In this document: positions 17,338 to 26,178 of the stretch, one piece after another
How the letters are laid out: the number at the start of each line of letters is the position of its first letter
How positions within the stretch are numbered: position 1 is the first letter of the stretch
DNA from: Olsenella uli
GTDB taxonomy: Bacteria; Actinomycetota; Coriobacteriia; Coriobacteriales; Atopobiaceae
Length of the DNA: 64,000 bases
Assembly (NCBI RefSeq): GCF_016899935.1
Contig: NZ_JACJJK010000001.1
Coordinates: 310,001 to 374,000, forward strand
Direction: 5' to 3'
Notes under the pieces: model-generated
Told to the model about the DNA's origin: nothing
What the model saw: the letters and a program-made list of their open reading frames with translations, nothing else
Databases searched by the model: none
Program-made: the position numbers and the translations under genes

Positions 17338-19011
17338 CTACTCGGCGCTGACGAGCTGGGCCTTGGAGAGGTCGGCCTTCTTCTGCGGGTCGAGGTACAG
17401 CGTGGCCACGTTGGAGCCGCCGACCATGGTGTGGGTATAGAACATGATCGGGATGACCGGCATGTCCTCGGCGATCTCCTTGTTGACGGCCTGGAGGGCG
17501 GCCTTGCGCTCGGCGTCGTCAACGGTGGAGCGGGCGGCCATGAGCTTCTCATCGACGTCCGGGTTGCTGTAGCCGGCGCGGTTGTCGCCGTTGCCGGTGT
17601 AGAACAGCGGGTAGAGGAAGTTGTCCATGATCGGGTAGTCGGCGACCCAGCCCAGACGACCGAACTGGTAGTCCAGCTTCTGGTAGAGGTCGAGGCAGGT
17701 GGCCCAGTCCGGCGTGTTGGCGACGCAGGTGATGCCCACGGCCGCGAGGTCGGAGATGATGGAGTCCATGACCTCCTTGTGGCCGCCGTCCTGGTTCGAG
17801 GTGATCTCGAGGTTCAGGCCGCGGTTGCCGTCGGCGTCGGCGGGATAGTACTGGTCGAGGATCTCCTTGGCGGCGTCAACGTCGTAGCGGGAGTACTCCC
17901 ACGCGCCCTCCTCGTAGCCGTCGATTCCGGGCGGGACGATGTTGTCAGCCGGCGTGCGGGAGCCGCTGAAGAGCGTGTCGCAGATGGCCTGACGGTTGAT
18001 GGCCAGGGACACGGCGTGACGCAGGTTCACGTCGGCGAACGGGCCGTCGACCACGTTGCAGGTCAGGTAGTACGTGGAGGGCTCGGTGCCGTTGAGGAAC
18101 TGGTGGCCCGGGGTCATGGTGTAGCCGTCCTCGGACTCGCCGTACTGCTCGGCAGCGGACTTGAGGGAGGCCACGGGGACGTCGGAGACGTCGAGGTTGC
18201 CGGCCTGGAACTCCTTGTAGGCGGTCTCCACGTCCTTCTGGATCATGAAGTTGACGCCGTCGAGGATGGCCTTGTCGCCGTAGTAGTCGTCAAAGCGGAC
18301 GATGTTGATGTACTGACCGTCGACCCACTCGCCGTCCATCTTGAAGGGGCCGTTGCCCACGGGCGCGAGGCCGAAGTCGACCTGGTCCATGTCCTTGGCG
18401 CAGTCGGGGATGGGGGCCAGCGCCGGGTGGGAGGCCACGTAGGGGAAGTCAGCGTAGCTGTAGGAGAGCTTGACGACGAGCGTGGAGTCGTCAGGGCAGG
18501 AGAGGCCCGTCATCTCCTCGGCGTTGCCGGCGGCGAGGTCGTCGTAGCCCTCGATCATGGCGAGGTGGTAGCCGATCACCGACGGGCTGTCGGGGTTGGT
18601 GGCGGGGTTGACGATGCGCTCCCAGCCGTACTTCCAGTTGGCGGCCTTGACGTCAGTGCCGTCGTGGAACTTGGCGGCCTTGAGGTGGAAGGTGAACTCG
18701 GTGGCGTCATCGTTGACGTCCCAGCTCTCGGCGGCCAGCGGGACGAGCTCGCTGTTCTGGAAGTCGTACTGCGTCAGCGAGTCAAAGAGCTGGAAGCCGA
18801 CCTGGGTGCCCTGGTCCTCCTGCAGGTTGAAGGGCTCGATGCAGACCGGGTTGTTGATGTAGTAACGCAGGGTGCCGCCCGTGGCGCCACCCTCGGCGGC
18901 GCCGCCGCCACCCTTCTGGCCGCAGCCGGCAAGCGCCGCGAGCGCGCTGGCGGCGATGCCGCCCTTCACGAACGAGCGACGAGTGACACCACCCATCTTC
19001 TCCTGAGCCAT
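17338..19011 (-). CDS. oppA: Oligopeptide-binding lipoprotein OppA (SBP family 5)
   Basis: A 557-residue family 5 solute-binding protein. The leader contains TRRSFVKGG, a twin-arginine-like motif, then ALAALAGC, a lipobox with the lipidated Cys near residue 28, followed by a Gly-rich linker. The body has the family 5 pattern (AESWDVNDDATEFTFHLK, ADFPYVASHPALAPIPDC, NLRHAVSLAINRQAI). The ATG at 19011 is chosen for its AGGAGG ribosome site; a longer frame to 19077 is not needed. It captures extracellular peptides for OppBCDF. Confidence 0.94.
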   Translation of the reverse strand: MAQEKMGGVTRRSFVKGGIAASALAALAGCGQKGGGGAAEGGATGGTLRYYINNPVCIEPFNLQEDQGTQVGFQLFDSLTQYDFQNSELVPLAAESWDVNDDATEFTFHLKAAKFHDGTDVKAANWKYGWERIVNPATNPDSPSVIGYHLAMIEGYDDLAAGNAEEMTGLSCPDDSTLVVKLSYSYADFPYVASHPALAPIPDCAKDMDQVDFGLAPVGNGPFKMDGEWVDGQYINIVRFDDYYGDKAILDGVNFMIQKDVETAYKEFQAGNLDVSDVPVASLKSAAEQYGESEDGYTMTPGHQFLNGTEPSTYYLTCNVVDGPFADVNLRHAVSLAINRQAICDTLFSGSRTPADNIVPPGIDGYEEGAWEYSRYDVDAAKEILDQYYPADADGNRGLNLEITSNQDGGHKEVMDSIISDLAAVGITCVANTPDWATCLDLYQKLDYQFGRLGWVADYPIMDNFLYPLFYTGNGDNRAGYSNPDVDEKLMAARSTVDDAERKAALQAVNKEIAEDMPVIPIMFYTHTMVGGSNVATLYLDPQKKADLSKAQLVSAE

Positions 19012-19143
19012 ACTTTTCCTCCTCCTGTAAACGAGGCGGGCAAACCGTTTGCCCCGTCCCTCGGCCTGGGTGGGCATCTGATGCGCCCACCTTGACGGCT
19101 GCTTACTTTACCCTAAAAAAGCATCGGAGGGCCGTCCCGACAC

Positions 19144-19172
19144 GCATCTGAAACGTTTACGCCCCCAGATGC
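19144..19172. promoter_or_regulatory. Palindromes upstream of oppA, including a LacI-family-like AAACGTTT site
   Basis: CTGAAACGTTTACG at 19148-19161 has the AAACGTTT core typical of LacI-family operators. It lies inside a seven-base inverted repeat GCATCTG/CAGATGC. It is 137 bp upstream of the oppA start and could control oppA, or belong to the 3' region of secG. The function is inferred. Confidence 0.4.
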
Positions 19173-19255
19173 CGCATAACGGGCGTCCGGGGGCGCAATC
19201 TGTTGTGGTTTGGGCGACGCCTGGGCGCAGGCGCGGGGCGGCGCTGTGCTGCGCG

Positions 19256-19507
19256 CTAGCCGAGCCTGCCGGTCGGGAACGTCACGGCCATGACGACGAC
19301 GCAGACGACAAAGACCGTCGCGGTGATGACCGTGAGGCGGTTGAGGTTCTTCTCGAGCACGCCCGAGCCGGTGCCGGAGTTGTAGAGCGAGGAGGCGATC
19401 ATCTCGGAGACGCCGGTGCCCTTGCCGGAGTGCATGAGCACGAGAATCACGGTGAGGGCGCCGGAGAGGAAGAGCAGAACGGTGAGGACGATGTTGAGCG
19501 GGTTCAC
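19256..19507 (-). CDS. secG: Preprotein translocase subunit SecG
   Basis: An 83-residue protein starting at GTG 19507, which has GAAGGAG five bases upstream. Two hydrophobic segments (NIVLTVLLFLSGALTVILVL and TVITATVFVVCVVVMAV) flank the conserved cytoplasmic loop HSGKGTGVSEMI. SecG stabilises the SecYEG channel. The longer frame upstream has no ribosome site and is rejected. It lies downstream of tpiA, the gap-pgk-tpiA-secG order common in Gram-positives, but 239 bp with a palindrome separate them. Confidence 0.92.
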   Translation of the reverse strand: MNPLNIVLTVLLFLSGALTVILVLMHSGKGTGVSEMIASSLYNSGTGSGVLEKNLNRLTVITATVFVVCVVVMAVTFPTGRLG

Positions 19508-19615
19508 AGGGGCTCCTTCAGGACAGCTGCATAGCAAGTGGTTATGGTAGCACACCGCCGTGGTCGCTGCTCCAGGGAGGAATTTCGTACACTCGACGCG
19601 CATTCCTGCGGCACG

Positions 19616-19627
19616 GTTCTTCTCGAC
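19616..19627 (-). repeat. Boundary motif GTCGAGAAGAAC
   Basis: Eleven of twelve bases match GGCGAGAAGAAC; it lies 109 bp upstream of secG, oriented with the gene. Confidence 0.5.
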
Positions 19628-19716
19628 CTGCGCCTTTTCCGTTTTTCGGGTATCCAATATACGAATTACGCCACAGAAAGGGCCCGAGCCGAAGCCCGGA
19701 CCCCAAAAAGTTGCCT

Positions 19717-19737
19717 AAAACGGGTCTGACCCCTTTT
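19717..19737. repeat. GGGTCTGACCC palindrome
   Basis: AAAACGGGTC and GACCCCTTTT form a near-perfect 21-bp palindrome 10 bp after the tpiA stop. It resembles in design the GGGGAC-type palindromes at 5513 and 5562 and may also act as the tpiA terminator. Confidence 0.75.
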
Positions 19738-19746
19738 GAGCAAGTT

Positions 19747-20514
19747 TTACGCCATGGCGCTCTTGACCATCGCGGCGAAGCTGTCGGCCTTGAGGGAGGC
19801 GCCGCCGACGAGCGCGCCGTCGACGTCCTCCTTCTCCAGGAAGCCGGCGATGTTCTCGGGCTTGGCGGAGCCGCCGTAGAGGACGCGGATGCCCTGGGCG
19901 ACCTCCTCGCCGAAGACCTCGACGAGGGTCGCGCGGATGGCGCCGCAGACCTCCTGGGCGTCGTCGGCCGTGGCAGTCTTGCCGGTGCCGATGGCCCAGA
20001 TGGGCTCGTAGGCGATCACGTACTTGGAGGGGTCGGTGATCGTGAGGCCCTCGGTGTCCTTCTTGATCTGGTCGACGACGAACTCGACGTGCTTGCCGGC
20101 CTCGCGGACCTCGAGGGACTCGCCGCAGCAGGAGATGGGCACGATGCCGTGAGCCATGAGGGCCTTGGCCTTCTTGTTCACGTCCTCGTCCGTCTCGCCG
20201 AAGTAGTCGCGGCGCTCGGAGTGACCGATGATGCAGTGGGTGGCACCCACGGCCTCGAGCATGTTGGGAGCGGTCTCGCCGGTGTAGGCGCCGGACTCCT
20301 CCCAGTAGACGTTCTGCGCGCCGAGCGCGAACGGGGCGCTCGTCTGCTCGATGACCTCGGAGACGCCCTTGAGGTCGACGGCGGGCGGGCAGACGACGAC
20401 GTCAACGTCGCCGGTGCCGCCGGCCAGCTCGTCGGCAAGGCCCTGGGCGAGGACGACGCCCTCGCTGTAGGTCTTGTTCATCTTCCAGTTGCCAGCGATC
20501 ATCCTCTTACGCAT
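19747..20514 (-). CDS. tpiA: Triosephosphate isomerase
   Basis: A 255-residue TIM barrel interconverting dihydroxyacetone phosphate and glyceraldehyde 3-phosphate. Visible residues are the N-terminal AGNWKMNK (Lys), GHSERR (catalytic His), [12 protein letters not shown] (catalytic Glu) and YGGSAKPEN (phosphate loop). The start at 20514 overlaps the pgk stop by 8 bp, so it is translationally coupled. Confidence 0.96.
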   Translation of the reverse strand: MRKRMIAGNWKMNKTYSEGVVLAQGLADELAGGTGDVDVVVCPPAVDLKGVSEVIEQTSAPFALGAQNVYWEESGAYTGETAPNMLEAVGATHCIIGHSERRDYFGETDEDVNKKAKALMAHGIVPISCCGESLEVREAGKHVEFVVDQIKKDTEGLTITDPSKYVIAYEPIWAIGTGKTATADDAQEVCGAIRATLVEVFGEEVAQGIRVLYGGSAKPENIAGFLEKEDVDGALVGGASLKADSFAAMVKSAMA

Positions 20515-21697
20515 CGAGAAGCGCCTCCACTCCGGGCAGGGCCTTGCCCTCGACGAGCTCCATGGACGCGCCACCGCCGGTGGAGATCCAGCTCATCTTG
20601 TCGGCCAGGCCGAACTTGTTGATGGCCGCGACGGAGTCGCCACCGCCGATGATCGAGGTGCAGTCGGAGTCCGCGATGGCGCGGGCGACGGCCTCGGTGC
20701 CGTGGGCGAAGTTGTCAAACTCGAAGACGCCCATCGGGCCGTTCCAGAAGACGGTCTTGGCGCCCTTGATGGCCTCGGCGTAGAGCTTCTCGGTCTCGGG
20801 ACCGATGTCCATGCCCTCACGGTCGTCGGGGATGGCGTCGGAGGCGACGATCTCCGGCACGGCGTCCTCGCCGAAGTGGTCGGCAACGCGGTTGTCCACG
20901 GGGAGCAGGATCTTGACGCCCTTCTCCTCGGCCTTCTTCAGCATCTCGCCGGCGCGCTCGACCCAGTCCTCCTCCTTGAGGGACATGCCGACGGACATGC
21001 CCTGCGCGAGGAAGAAGGTGTAGGCCATGCCGCCGCCGATGATCAGCGTGTCGGCGGAGTCGATCAGGTGATCGAGGACGCCGATCTTGGAGGACACCTT
21101 GGAGCCGCCGACGATGGCGACGAAGGGGCGCTCGGGCTCGGCGAAGATGGAGGTCAGGGTGTCGACCTCCTTCTCGAGCAGGAAGCCGGCGTAGGCGGGC
21201 AGGTACGCGGCGGGGCCCACGACGGAGCCCTGGGCGCGGTGCGCGGTGCCGAAGGCGTCGAGCACGAAGATGTCGCCGTAGGACGCGAGGATCTTGGCGA
21301 TCTCGGGGTCGTTCTTCTTCTCGCGCTTGTCGAAGCGGACGTTCTCGAGGACGAGGATCTCGCCGTCCTGGAGGGCGTCGACGGCGGCCTTGGCCTTCTC
21401 GCCGTAGGTGTCGTCGACGAACTTCACGTCATAGCCGGTGAGCTCGGCGAGCTTGTCGGCGGCCGGCTTCAGGGAGAAGGCGGGCTCAGGGCCGTCGCCC
21501 TTGGGGCGGCCGAGGTGGCTCATGAGGATGATCTTGGCGCCCTTGTCCTTGAGGTACTTGATCGTGGGGATGGCGGCGCGGACGCGGGTGTCGTCGGTCA
21601 CGACGCCGTCCTTCAGGGGGACGTTGAAGTCCACGCGCATGAGGACGCGCTTGCCCGCGACGTCGGCGTCGCGGACGGTCTTCTTGGTGAAGGCCAT
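20507..21697 (-). CDS. pgk: Phosphoglycerate kinase
   Basis: A 396-residue kinase making ATP from 1,3-bisphosphoglycerate. It shows [11 protein letters not shown] near residue 20, HLGRPKG near 61, and the C-terminal nucleotide-binding [15 protein letters not shown] and [14 protein letters not shown]. The ATG at 21697 is preferred because GAAGGAG lies five bases upstream; an in-frame ATG at 21703 lacks spacing. Confidence 0.96.
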   Translation of the reverse strand: MAFTKKTVRDADVAGKRVLMRVDFNVPLKDGVVTDDTRVRAAIPTIKYLKDKGAKIILMSHLGRPKGDGPEPAFSLKPAADKLAELTGYDVKFVDDTYGEKAKAAVDALQDGEILVLENVRFDKREKKNDPEIAKILASYGDIFVLDAFGTAHRAQGSVVGPAAYLPAYAGFLLEKEVDTLTSIFAEPERPFVAIVGGSKVSSKIGVLDHLIDSADTLIIGGGMAYTFFLAQGMSVGMSLKEEDWVERAGEMLKKAEEKGVKILLPVDNRVADHFGEDAVPEIVASDAIPDDREGMDIGPETEKLYAEAIKGAKTVFWNGPMGVFEFDNFAHGTEAVARAIADSDCTSIIGGGDSVAAINKFGLADKMSWISTGGGASMELVEGKALPGVEALLDA

Positions 21698-21725
21698 GTT
21701 CACTCCTTCTTACGGGACCTTACGG

Positions 21726-21768
21726 AAAAGGGGCGCGGCCGCGGCCCTGTGAGCTGCGACCGCACCCC
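21726..21768 (-). terminator. Attenuator/terminator between gap and pgk
   Basis: A 13-base-pair stem GGGGTGCGGTCGC/GCGGCCGCGCCCC (two G-T pairs) is followed on the minus strand by TTTTCC. It lies between co-directional gap and pgk, so it should leave gap transcripts more abundant. Confidence 0.65.
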
Positions 21769-21794
21769 TGAGCGAAGCTGATGCGAAGCGGTTG

Positions 21795-22820
21795 CTACGC
21801 GACGAACTTCTCGAAGTACTTGATGGTGCGGACCATCTGGGAGGTGTAGGAGTTCTCGTTGTCGTACCAAGAGGTGACCTGAACGAGGCTCTGGCCGTTG
21901 CCGAGGTCCTGGACCATGGTCTGGGTGGCGTCGAAGATCGAGCCGTGGGTCTCGCCGATGATGTCGGAGGAGACGATGTCGTCCTCGTTGTAGGCGAAGG
22001 TCTCGGGGATGGTCTCGGCGTAGGCCTTCATCGCGGCGTTGACCTCGTCCTTGGTGACGACCTTGTCAACCACGCAGTAGAGGTTGGTGATGGAGCCGGT
22101 CGGCGTCGGGACGCGCTGGGCGGCACCGATGAGCTTGCCGTTGAGCTCCGGGAGGACCAGGCCGATGGCCTTGGCGGCACCCGTGGAGTTGGGGACGATG
22201 TTCTGCGCGCAGGCGCGGGAGCGACGCTTGTTGCCCTTGCGCTGCGGGCCGTCGAGCGGCATCTGGTCGCCGGTGTAGGCGTGGATGGTGGTCATGATGC
22301 CGGAGACGATCGGGGCGAAGTCGTTCAGGCCCTTGGCCATCGGGGCGAGGCAGTTGGTGGTGCAGGAGGCAGCGGAGATGATGTTGTCATCGGCGGTCAG
22401 CTGCTCGTGGTTGACGTTGTAGACGATCGTGGGGAGGTCGTTGCCCGCGGGAGCGGAGATGACGACCTTCTTGGCGCCGGCGTCGATGTGGGCCTGGGCC
22501 TTGGCCTTGGAGGTGTAGAAGCCGGTGCACTCGAGGACGACGTCAACGCCGAGCTCGCCCCAGGGGAGCTTGGAGGCGTCGGCCTCCTTGTAGATGGTGA
22601 TCTTCTTGCCGTCGACGGTGATGGAGTCCTCGCCGGCCTCGACCTTGTGGTCGCGGGCGTAGTTGCCCTGCGTGGTGTCATACTTCAGCAGGTAGGCAAG
22701 CATGTCCGGGGAGGTGAGGTCGTTGATGGCAACGATCTCGGAGCCCTCGTGACCGAACATCTGACGGAACGCCAGACGGCCGATGCGACCAAAGCCGTTG
22801 ATAGCAACCTTTACTGCCAT
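21795..22820 (-). CDS. gap: Glyceraldehyde-3-phosphate dehydrogenase, type I
   Basis: A 341-residue NAD-dependent dehydrogenase. It shows the Rossmann motif [13 protein letters not shown] at the N-terminus, the catalytic Cys in [12 protein letters not shown] near residue 155, the His in [10 protein letters not shown] near 180, and [13 protein letters not shown] near the C-terminus. AAAGGAG precedes the ATG at 22820. It is first in gap-pgk-tpiA. Confidence 0.96.
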   Translation of the reverse strand: MAVKVAINGFGRIGRLAFRQMFGHEGSEIVAINDLTSPDMLAYLLKYDTTQGNYARDHKVEAGEDSITVDGKKITIYKEADASKLPWGELGVDVVLECTGFYTSKAKAQAHIDAGAKKVVISAPAGNDLPTIVYNVNHEQLTADDNIISAASCTTNCLAPMAKGLNDFAPIVSGIMTTIHAYTGDQMPLDGPQRKGNKRRSRACAQNIVPNSTGAAKAIGLVLPELNGKLIGAAQRVPTPTGSITNLYCVVDKVVTKDEVNAAMKAYAETIPETFAYNEDDIVSSDIIGETHGSIFDATQTMVQDLGNGQSLVQVTSWYDNENSYTSQMVRTIKYFEKFVA

Positions 22821-22901
22821 GCTTTCTCCTTTCACGGGGCCGTCGGGGCTCCTCCCCGGCGGACCAAAGCACACATGGGCGTCGTGCCCTTGCCAAGCGA
22901 T

Positions 22902-22931
22902 AGTGTACCCCACACGAGACGGACCATACAA
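22902..22931 (-). promoter_or_regulatory. Promoter of gap
   Basis: Minus-strand -35 TTGTAT and -10 TACACT are separated by 18 bp, giving a leader of about 75 nt. The same GGGGTACACT string occurs at the uvrB promoter. Confidence 0.5.
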
Positions 22932-23026
22932 CGCAATCTGAAACACGGCGGCAATTTGAGCGGTGGGCGCTCAGATTTTGGCGGCTGACGTGAGATGGTT
23001 CCCGTACGGGGCTACGTGCGGGGCGC

Positions 23027-23038
23027 AGCGAGAAGGAC
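23027..23038 (+). repeat. Boundary motif AGCGAGAAGGAC
   Basis: Eleven of twelve bases match the boundary consensus, nine bases beyond the whiA stop and facing it. Confidence 0.55.
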
Positions 23039-23047
23039 GTGCGGCCG

Positions 23048-24001
23048 CTATTCCGCGCTCTTCTCGGCCGCTCGCTCGGCCTCCTCCACGAGCGCCTGCA
23101 GGCGCAGGAAGCGGTGGTACATCGCGGACTTGGACGCGGGCGGGTCGAGCCGCTCGCCGAGCGCCGCGAGGCTGAGCTCGGGGTTGGCCCTCCGGGCGCG
23201 GCAGAACTCCCGCAGCGCCGGCGGCAGCGCGGAGAGCCCGACGCTGCGCTCCGCCCGCTCGATCAGCTCGAGCTGCTCGGCGGCCGCCCCCGTCGAGCGC
23301 GCCTGGTTGGCCATCTCGGCGTTGACGCGCCGGTTGACGTCGTTCTTGACGGACTTCTTGGCGCGCGCGACCTCCACGAAGCGCGCCGTCCTGAGCGCGC
23401 CCATCCCCCGCAGCAGGGCGCTCACGTCGTCGTAGCTCTTGAGGTAGACGGCAAAGGCGCCGCGCCGCCGGTTCAGGCGCGCGGCCGCGCCGAGCGAGCC
23501 GACGAGGCGCACCAGGTCGGCCGCGTAGTCCTCCCCCGTCACCGCGATCTCCAGGTGGAACTCGCCGCGCGGGTCCGCGATGAAGCCGCCCGCCATGAAG
23601 GCGCCGCGCACGTAGGCGGAACGCGCCTCCGGGCTGGCGACGAGCGCCGCGGGGACGCCCGGGCTCAGGCCGCGCCCCGGCGTGAGGATGCCCATGCGCA
23701 CAAGGTCCGCGTCGAGCCCCTCCTGCACGGGCATCTCGATCAGGTAGTTGCGCGTCTTGTGCAGCACCGAGCGGCGCACCGTGAGCGAGGTCTCCAGGTC
23801 GAAGAGCTTGTGCGTGAGCTTGATCACCGTGCGCGCCACGGCGCCCGTCTCGGTGGCCACGCGGATGGAGTAGCGCCCCGACCCGTGGAACGACAGCGTG
23901 CCGCAGATGCGCACGAGCGCGGAGAGCTGCGCGAGCTCGGCCGCGCGCGAGGGGGGCTCCACGCGGGAGAGCTCGTCTTTGACCTCGGCGGTGAACGACA
24001 T
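23048..24001 (-). CDS. whiA: DNA-binding protein WhiA
   Basis: A 317-residue protein with an N-terminal homing-endonuclease-like domain (FTAEVKDELSRV, RGAFMAGGFIADP near 130) and a C-terminal helix-turn-helix (LPPALREFCRARRANPELSLAALGERL near 260). WhiA binds DNA and links growth, division and chromosome segregation in Actinobacteria and Firmicutes. It follows rapZ by 7 bp. The yvcK gene that often sits between rapZ and whiA is absent here. Confidence 0.94.
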   Translation of the reverse strand: MSFTAEVKDELSRVEPPSRAAELAQLSALVRICGTLSFHGSGRYSIRVATETGAVARTVIKLTHKLFDLETSLTVRRSVLHKTRNYLIEMPVQEGLDADLVRMGILTPGRGLSPGVPAALVASPEARSAYVRGAFMAGGFIADPRGEFHLEIAVTGEDYAADLVRLVGSLGAAARLNRRRGAFAVYLKSYDDVSALLRGMGALRTARFVEVARAKKSVKNDVNRRVNAEMANQARSTGAAAEQLELIERAERSVGLSALPPALREFCRARRANPELSLAALGERLDPPASKSAMYHRFLRLQALVEEAERAAEKSAE

Positions 24002-24008
24002 GGCGCCC

Positions 24009-24935
24009 CTAGCTCGTCCGGACGTTGGCGAGCGCGAGGTCGCGGTGCGAGATGCTCACGTGGTAGCCGCCCTTCTCGAGGTAGGCGGCCGTGGCCTCGG
24101 CGATGGCGACGCTCCTGTGCTGGCCGCCGGTGCAGCCCACGGCGATGGAGAGGTGGCTCTTACCCTCCGTCACGTAGCCGGGCATGGCCACGTCGAGCAG
24201 GCGCTGCCACGCCTCCATGAACTTCTCGGTCGTGGGGTTGTTGAGCACGAAGTCCGCGACCAGCTGGTCCTTGCCCGTGAGCGTGCGCATGACGGGGTCG
24301 TAGAAGGGGTTGGGCAGGAAGCGCACGTCGATCATCAGGTCCGCCTCGACCGGCATGCCGTGCTTGAAGCCGAAGGAGAAGACCGAGACCTCCATGAGCT
24401 GCTGGTCGGTGAGCTCGGAGAAGGCGCGGCGCAGGCGGGCGCGCAGCTCGCGGGTGCGCAGGCGGCTCGTGTCGATCACGAGGTCGGCGGCGTCGCGCAC
24501 GGCGGAGAGCTGGGCGCGCTCGCGGGCGATGGCGCGCCCGAGCGGCTCCCCCGGCGCGGCCAGCGGGTGGCGGCGGCGGTTCTCGTCGTAGCGGCGCATG
24601 AGGACCTCGTCGGAGGTGTCGAGAAACACCACACTGCAGGAGATCTCGTGCTCGCGCAGGCGGGTCACGGACTCCGCGAACTCGTCGAAGAGGCCCTGGC
24701 TGCGCAGGTCGCAGGTCACGGCGAGGTGGCGCCCCACGCCCGAGTTGATGCCCACGAGCTCGGCGAGCTGCAGAAGCAGGCGCGGCGGCAGGTTGTCCAG
24801 GCAGTAGTAGCCCATGTCCTCGAAGACGTGGAGGGCCTGGGTGCGCCCGGAGCCGCTCATGCCCGTGATCACCACGACGTCGGGCACGCGCGCGGCACCC
24901 TCCGCGGCGCGCATCTGCTGGCCGTCTGCTGACAT
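24009..24935 (-). CDS. rapZ: RapZ/YvcJ-family RNase adapter and nucleotide-binding protein
   Basis: A 308-residue P-loop protein with Walker A GMSGSGRTQA near residue 25, the conserved GYYCLDNLPPRLL near 46, FGFKHGMPVEADLMIDVRFLPNP near 195 and CTGGQHRSV near 272. In E. coli RapZ guides RNase E to sRNAs; in Bacillus YvcJ binds and hydrolyses nucleotides. The role in this organism is inferred only from the family. Confidence 0.92.
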   Translation of the reverse strand: MSADGQQMRAAEGAARVPDVVVITGMSGSGRTQALHVFEDMGYYCLDNLPPRLLLQLAELVGINSGVGRHLAVTCDLRSQGLFDEFAESVTRLREHEISCSVVFLDTSDEVLMRRYDENRRRHPLAAPGEPLGRAIARERAQLSAVRDAADLVIDTSRLRTRELRARLRRAFSELTDQQLMEVSVFSFGFKHGMPVEADLMIDVRFLPNPFYDPVMRTLTGKDQLVADFVLNNPTTEKFMEAWQRLLDVAMPGYVTEGKSHLSIAVGCTGGQHRSVAIAEATAAYLEKGGYHVSISHRDLALANVRTS

Positions 24936-24994
24936 GGGACCCCCCTCTCGGCTCCCGCCTAGTATACCCCGCCGCCCGGCGCGAGGCCCGAGCG

Positions 24995-26074
24995 CTACCG
25001 CTCCTCGGGGTAGACGACGCCCCAGTCGGCGCGCAGGCGCGTCATGAGCTCCATGACGTCGGCGGCGTAGTCGAGCAGGACGCGCTTCTCGGCGTCGCCC
25101 GCCACCGCGGCCTCGAGGTCGGCCATCTCGTAGCAGAGCGCGTAGGCCTCCTCGCCGGCGGCCACCTCCTCGGTGCGGCCGTCGTCGGTCCAGACGATCT
25201 GCGCGCGGTCGGCGCGGGGGTAGCCCGTCACCTCGAGGTAGCAGCGGTCGAAGGCGACGACGGCACGCTTGGGCTGCTTGGCGTGCAGCGTGAGCGAGAC
25301 CACGCCGAGCTGGCCCTCGGCGTTGCGGCAGACGATGCCGCCCTCCTCGTCCACGCCGGTCGCCGCGAGGTTGCCGAGCGAGACCACCTCGGTGGGCTGG
25401 CTCTCCATGAAGACGCGCATGATGGTGAGCGCGTAGACGCCGATGTCGAGTAGGGCGCCGCCGGCGAGCGCGGGGTTGAAGAAGCGGCTCGAGTAGTCGC
25501 CGTACTCGCGGAAGCTGCCAAAGTTGACCTGCGCGAGCCGCATGCGGCCGAACTCCCCGGAGCGGGCGCGGCGGAGCAGCTCGGCGTAGAGCGGCATGTG
25601 CAGGATCGTCGTGGCGTCCATGAGGACGACGCCGTTTTTGGCGGCCAGCTCGCGCGCCTCGTCGAGCTCGGCGGAGTTCAGCGTGATGGACTTCTCGCAG
25701 AGCACGTGCTTGCCCGCCGCGAGGGCGCCGCGCAGGTAGCGGATGTGCGTGTTGTGCGGCGTGGTGACGTAGACGGCGTCCACCGCCGGGTCGGCGTAGA
25801 GGTCCTCGACCGTGTCGTAGACGCGCTCGACGCCGTGGCGCTCCGCGAAGGCGACGGCCTTCTCGTGCGTGCGGTTGGCGACGCCGTGGATGCGGCGACC
25901 GGCCAGGGCGAGGGCGTCCGCCATCTGGTTGGCGATCACCCCGCAGCCGATGACGGCCCAGGTGAGCTGCGGCGCGGTGAAGATGTCGTCCGGGAACGGG
26001 CGGCCCTTCACGGCCTCGTAGGCGGCAGCGGCAGCGGTTGCGGCGTCGAGCGGAACGGCGGTCTTCTCGGGCAT
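24995..26074 (-). CDS. Gfo/Idh/MocA-family oxidoreductase
   Basis: A 359-residue NAD(P)-dependent sugar or polyol dehydrogenase-like protein. The Rossmann motif AVIGCGVIANQMADAL starts near residue 36 after a 35-residue extension; CEKSITLN near 125 is the characteristic EKP-like motif with its conserved Lys, and YSSRFFNPALAGGALLDIGVYAL is the family's substrate-loop region. AAAGGAGG precedes the ATG. It lies 59 bp upstream of rapZ on the same strand, with no metabolic link apparent. Substrate unknown. Confidence 0.85.
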   Translation of the reverse strand: MPEKTAVPLDAATAAAAAYEAVKGRPFPDDIFTAPQLTWAVIGCGVIANQMADALALAGRRIHGVANRTHEKAVAFAERHGVERVYDTVEDLYADPAVDAVYVTTPHNTHIRYLRGALAAGKHVLCEKSITLNSAELDEARELAAKNGVVLMDATTILHMPLYAELLRRARSGEFGRMRLAQVNFGSFREYGDYSSRFFNPALAGGALLDIGVYALTIMRVFMESQPTEVVSLGNLAATGVDEEGGIVCRNAEGQLGVVSLTLHAKQPKRAVVAFDRCYLEVTGYPRADRAQIVWTDDGRTEEVAAGEEAYALCYEMADLEAAVAGDAEKRVLLDYAADVMELMTRLRADWGVVYPEER

Positions 26075-26178
26075 GGGGCCTCCTTTGAGGTCAGACGGCT
26101 TCTCCGGGCTTCTCGCCCATTATCCCCCGCCGGCCCCCGTTTTTGTCGCGCGTCTTCATGATGTCATGCAGAGATGAC

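Noticed and set aside
17197-19095. Long plus-strand frame opposite oppA
   Set aside because: Shadow of a clear binding-protein gene with a lipobox and AGGAGG on the minus strand.
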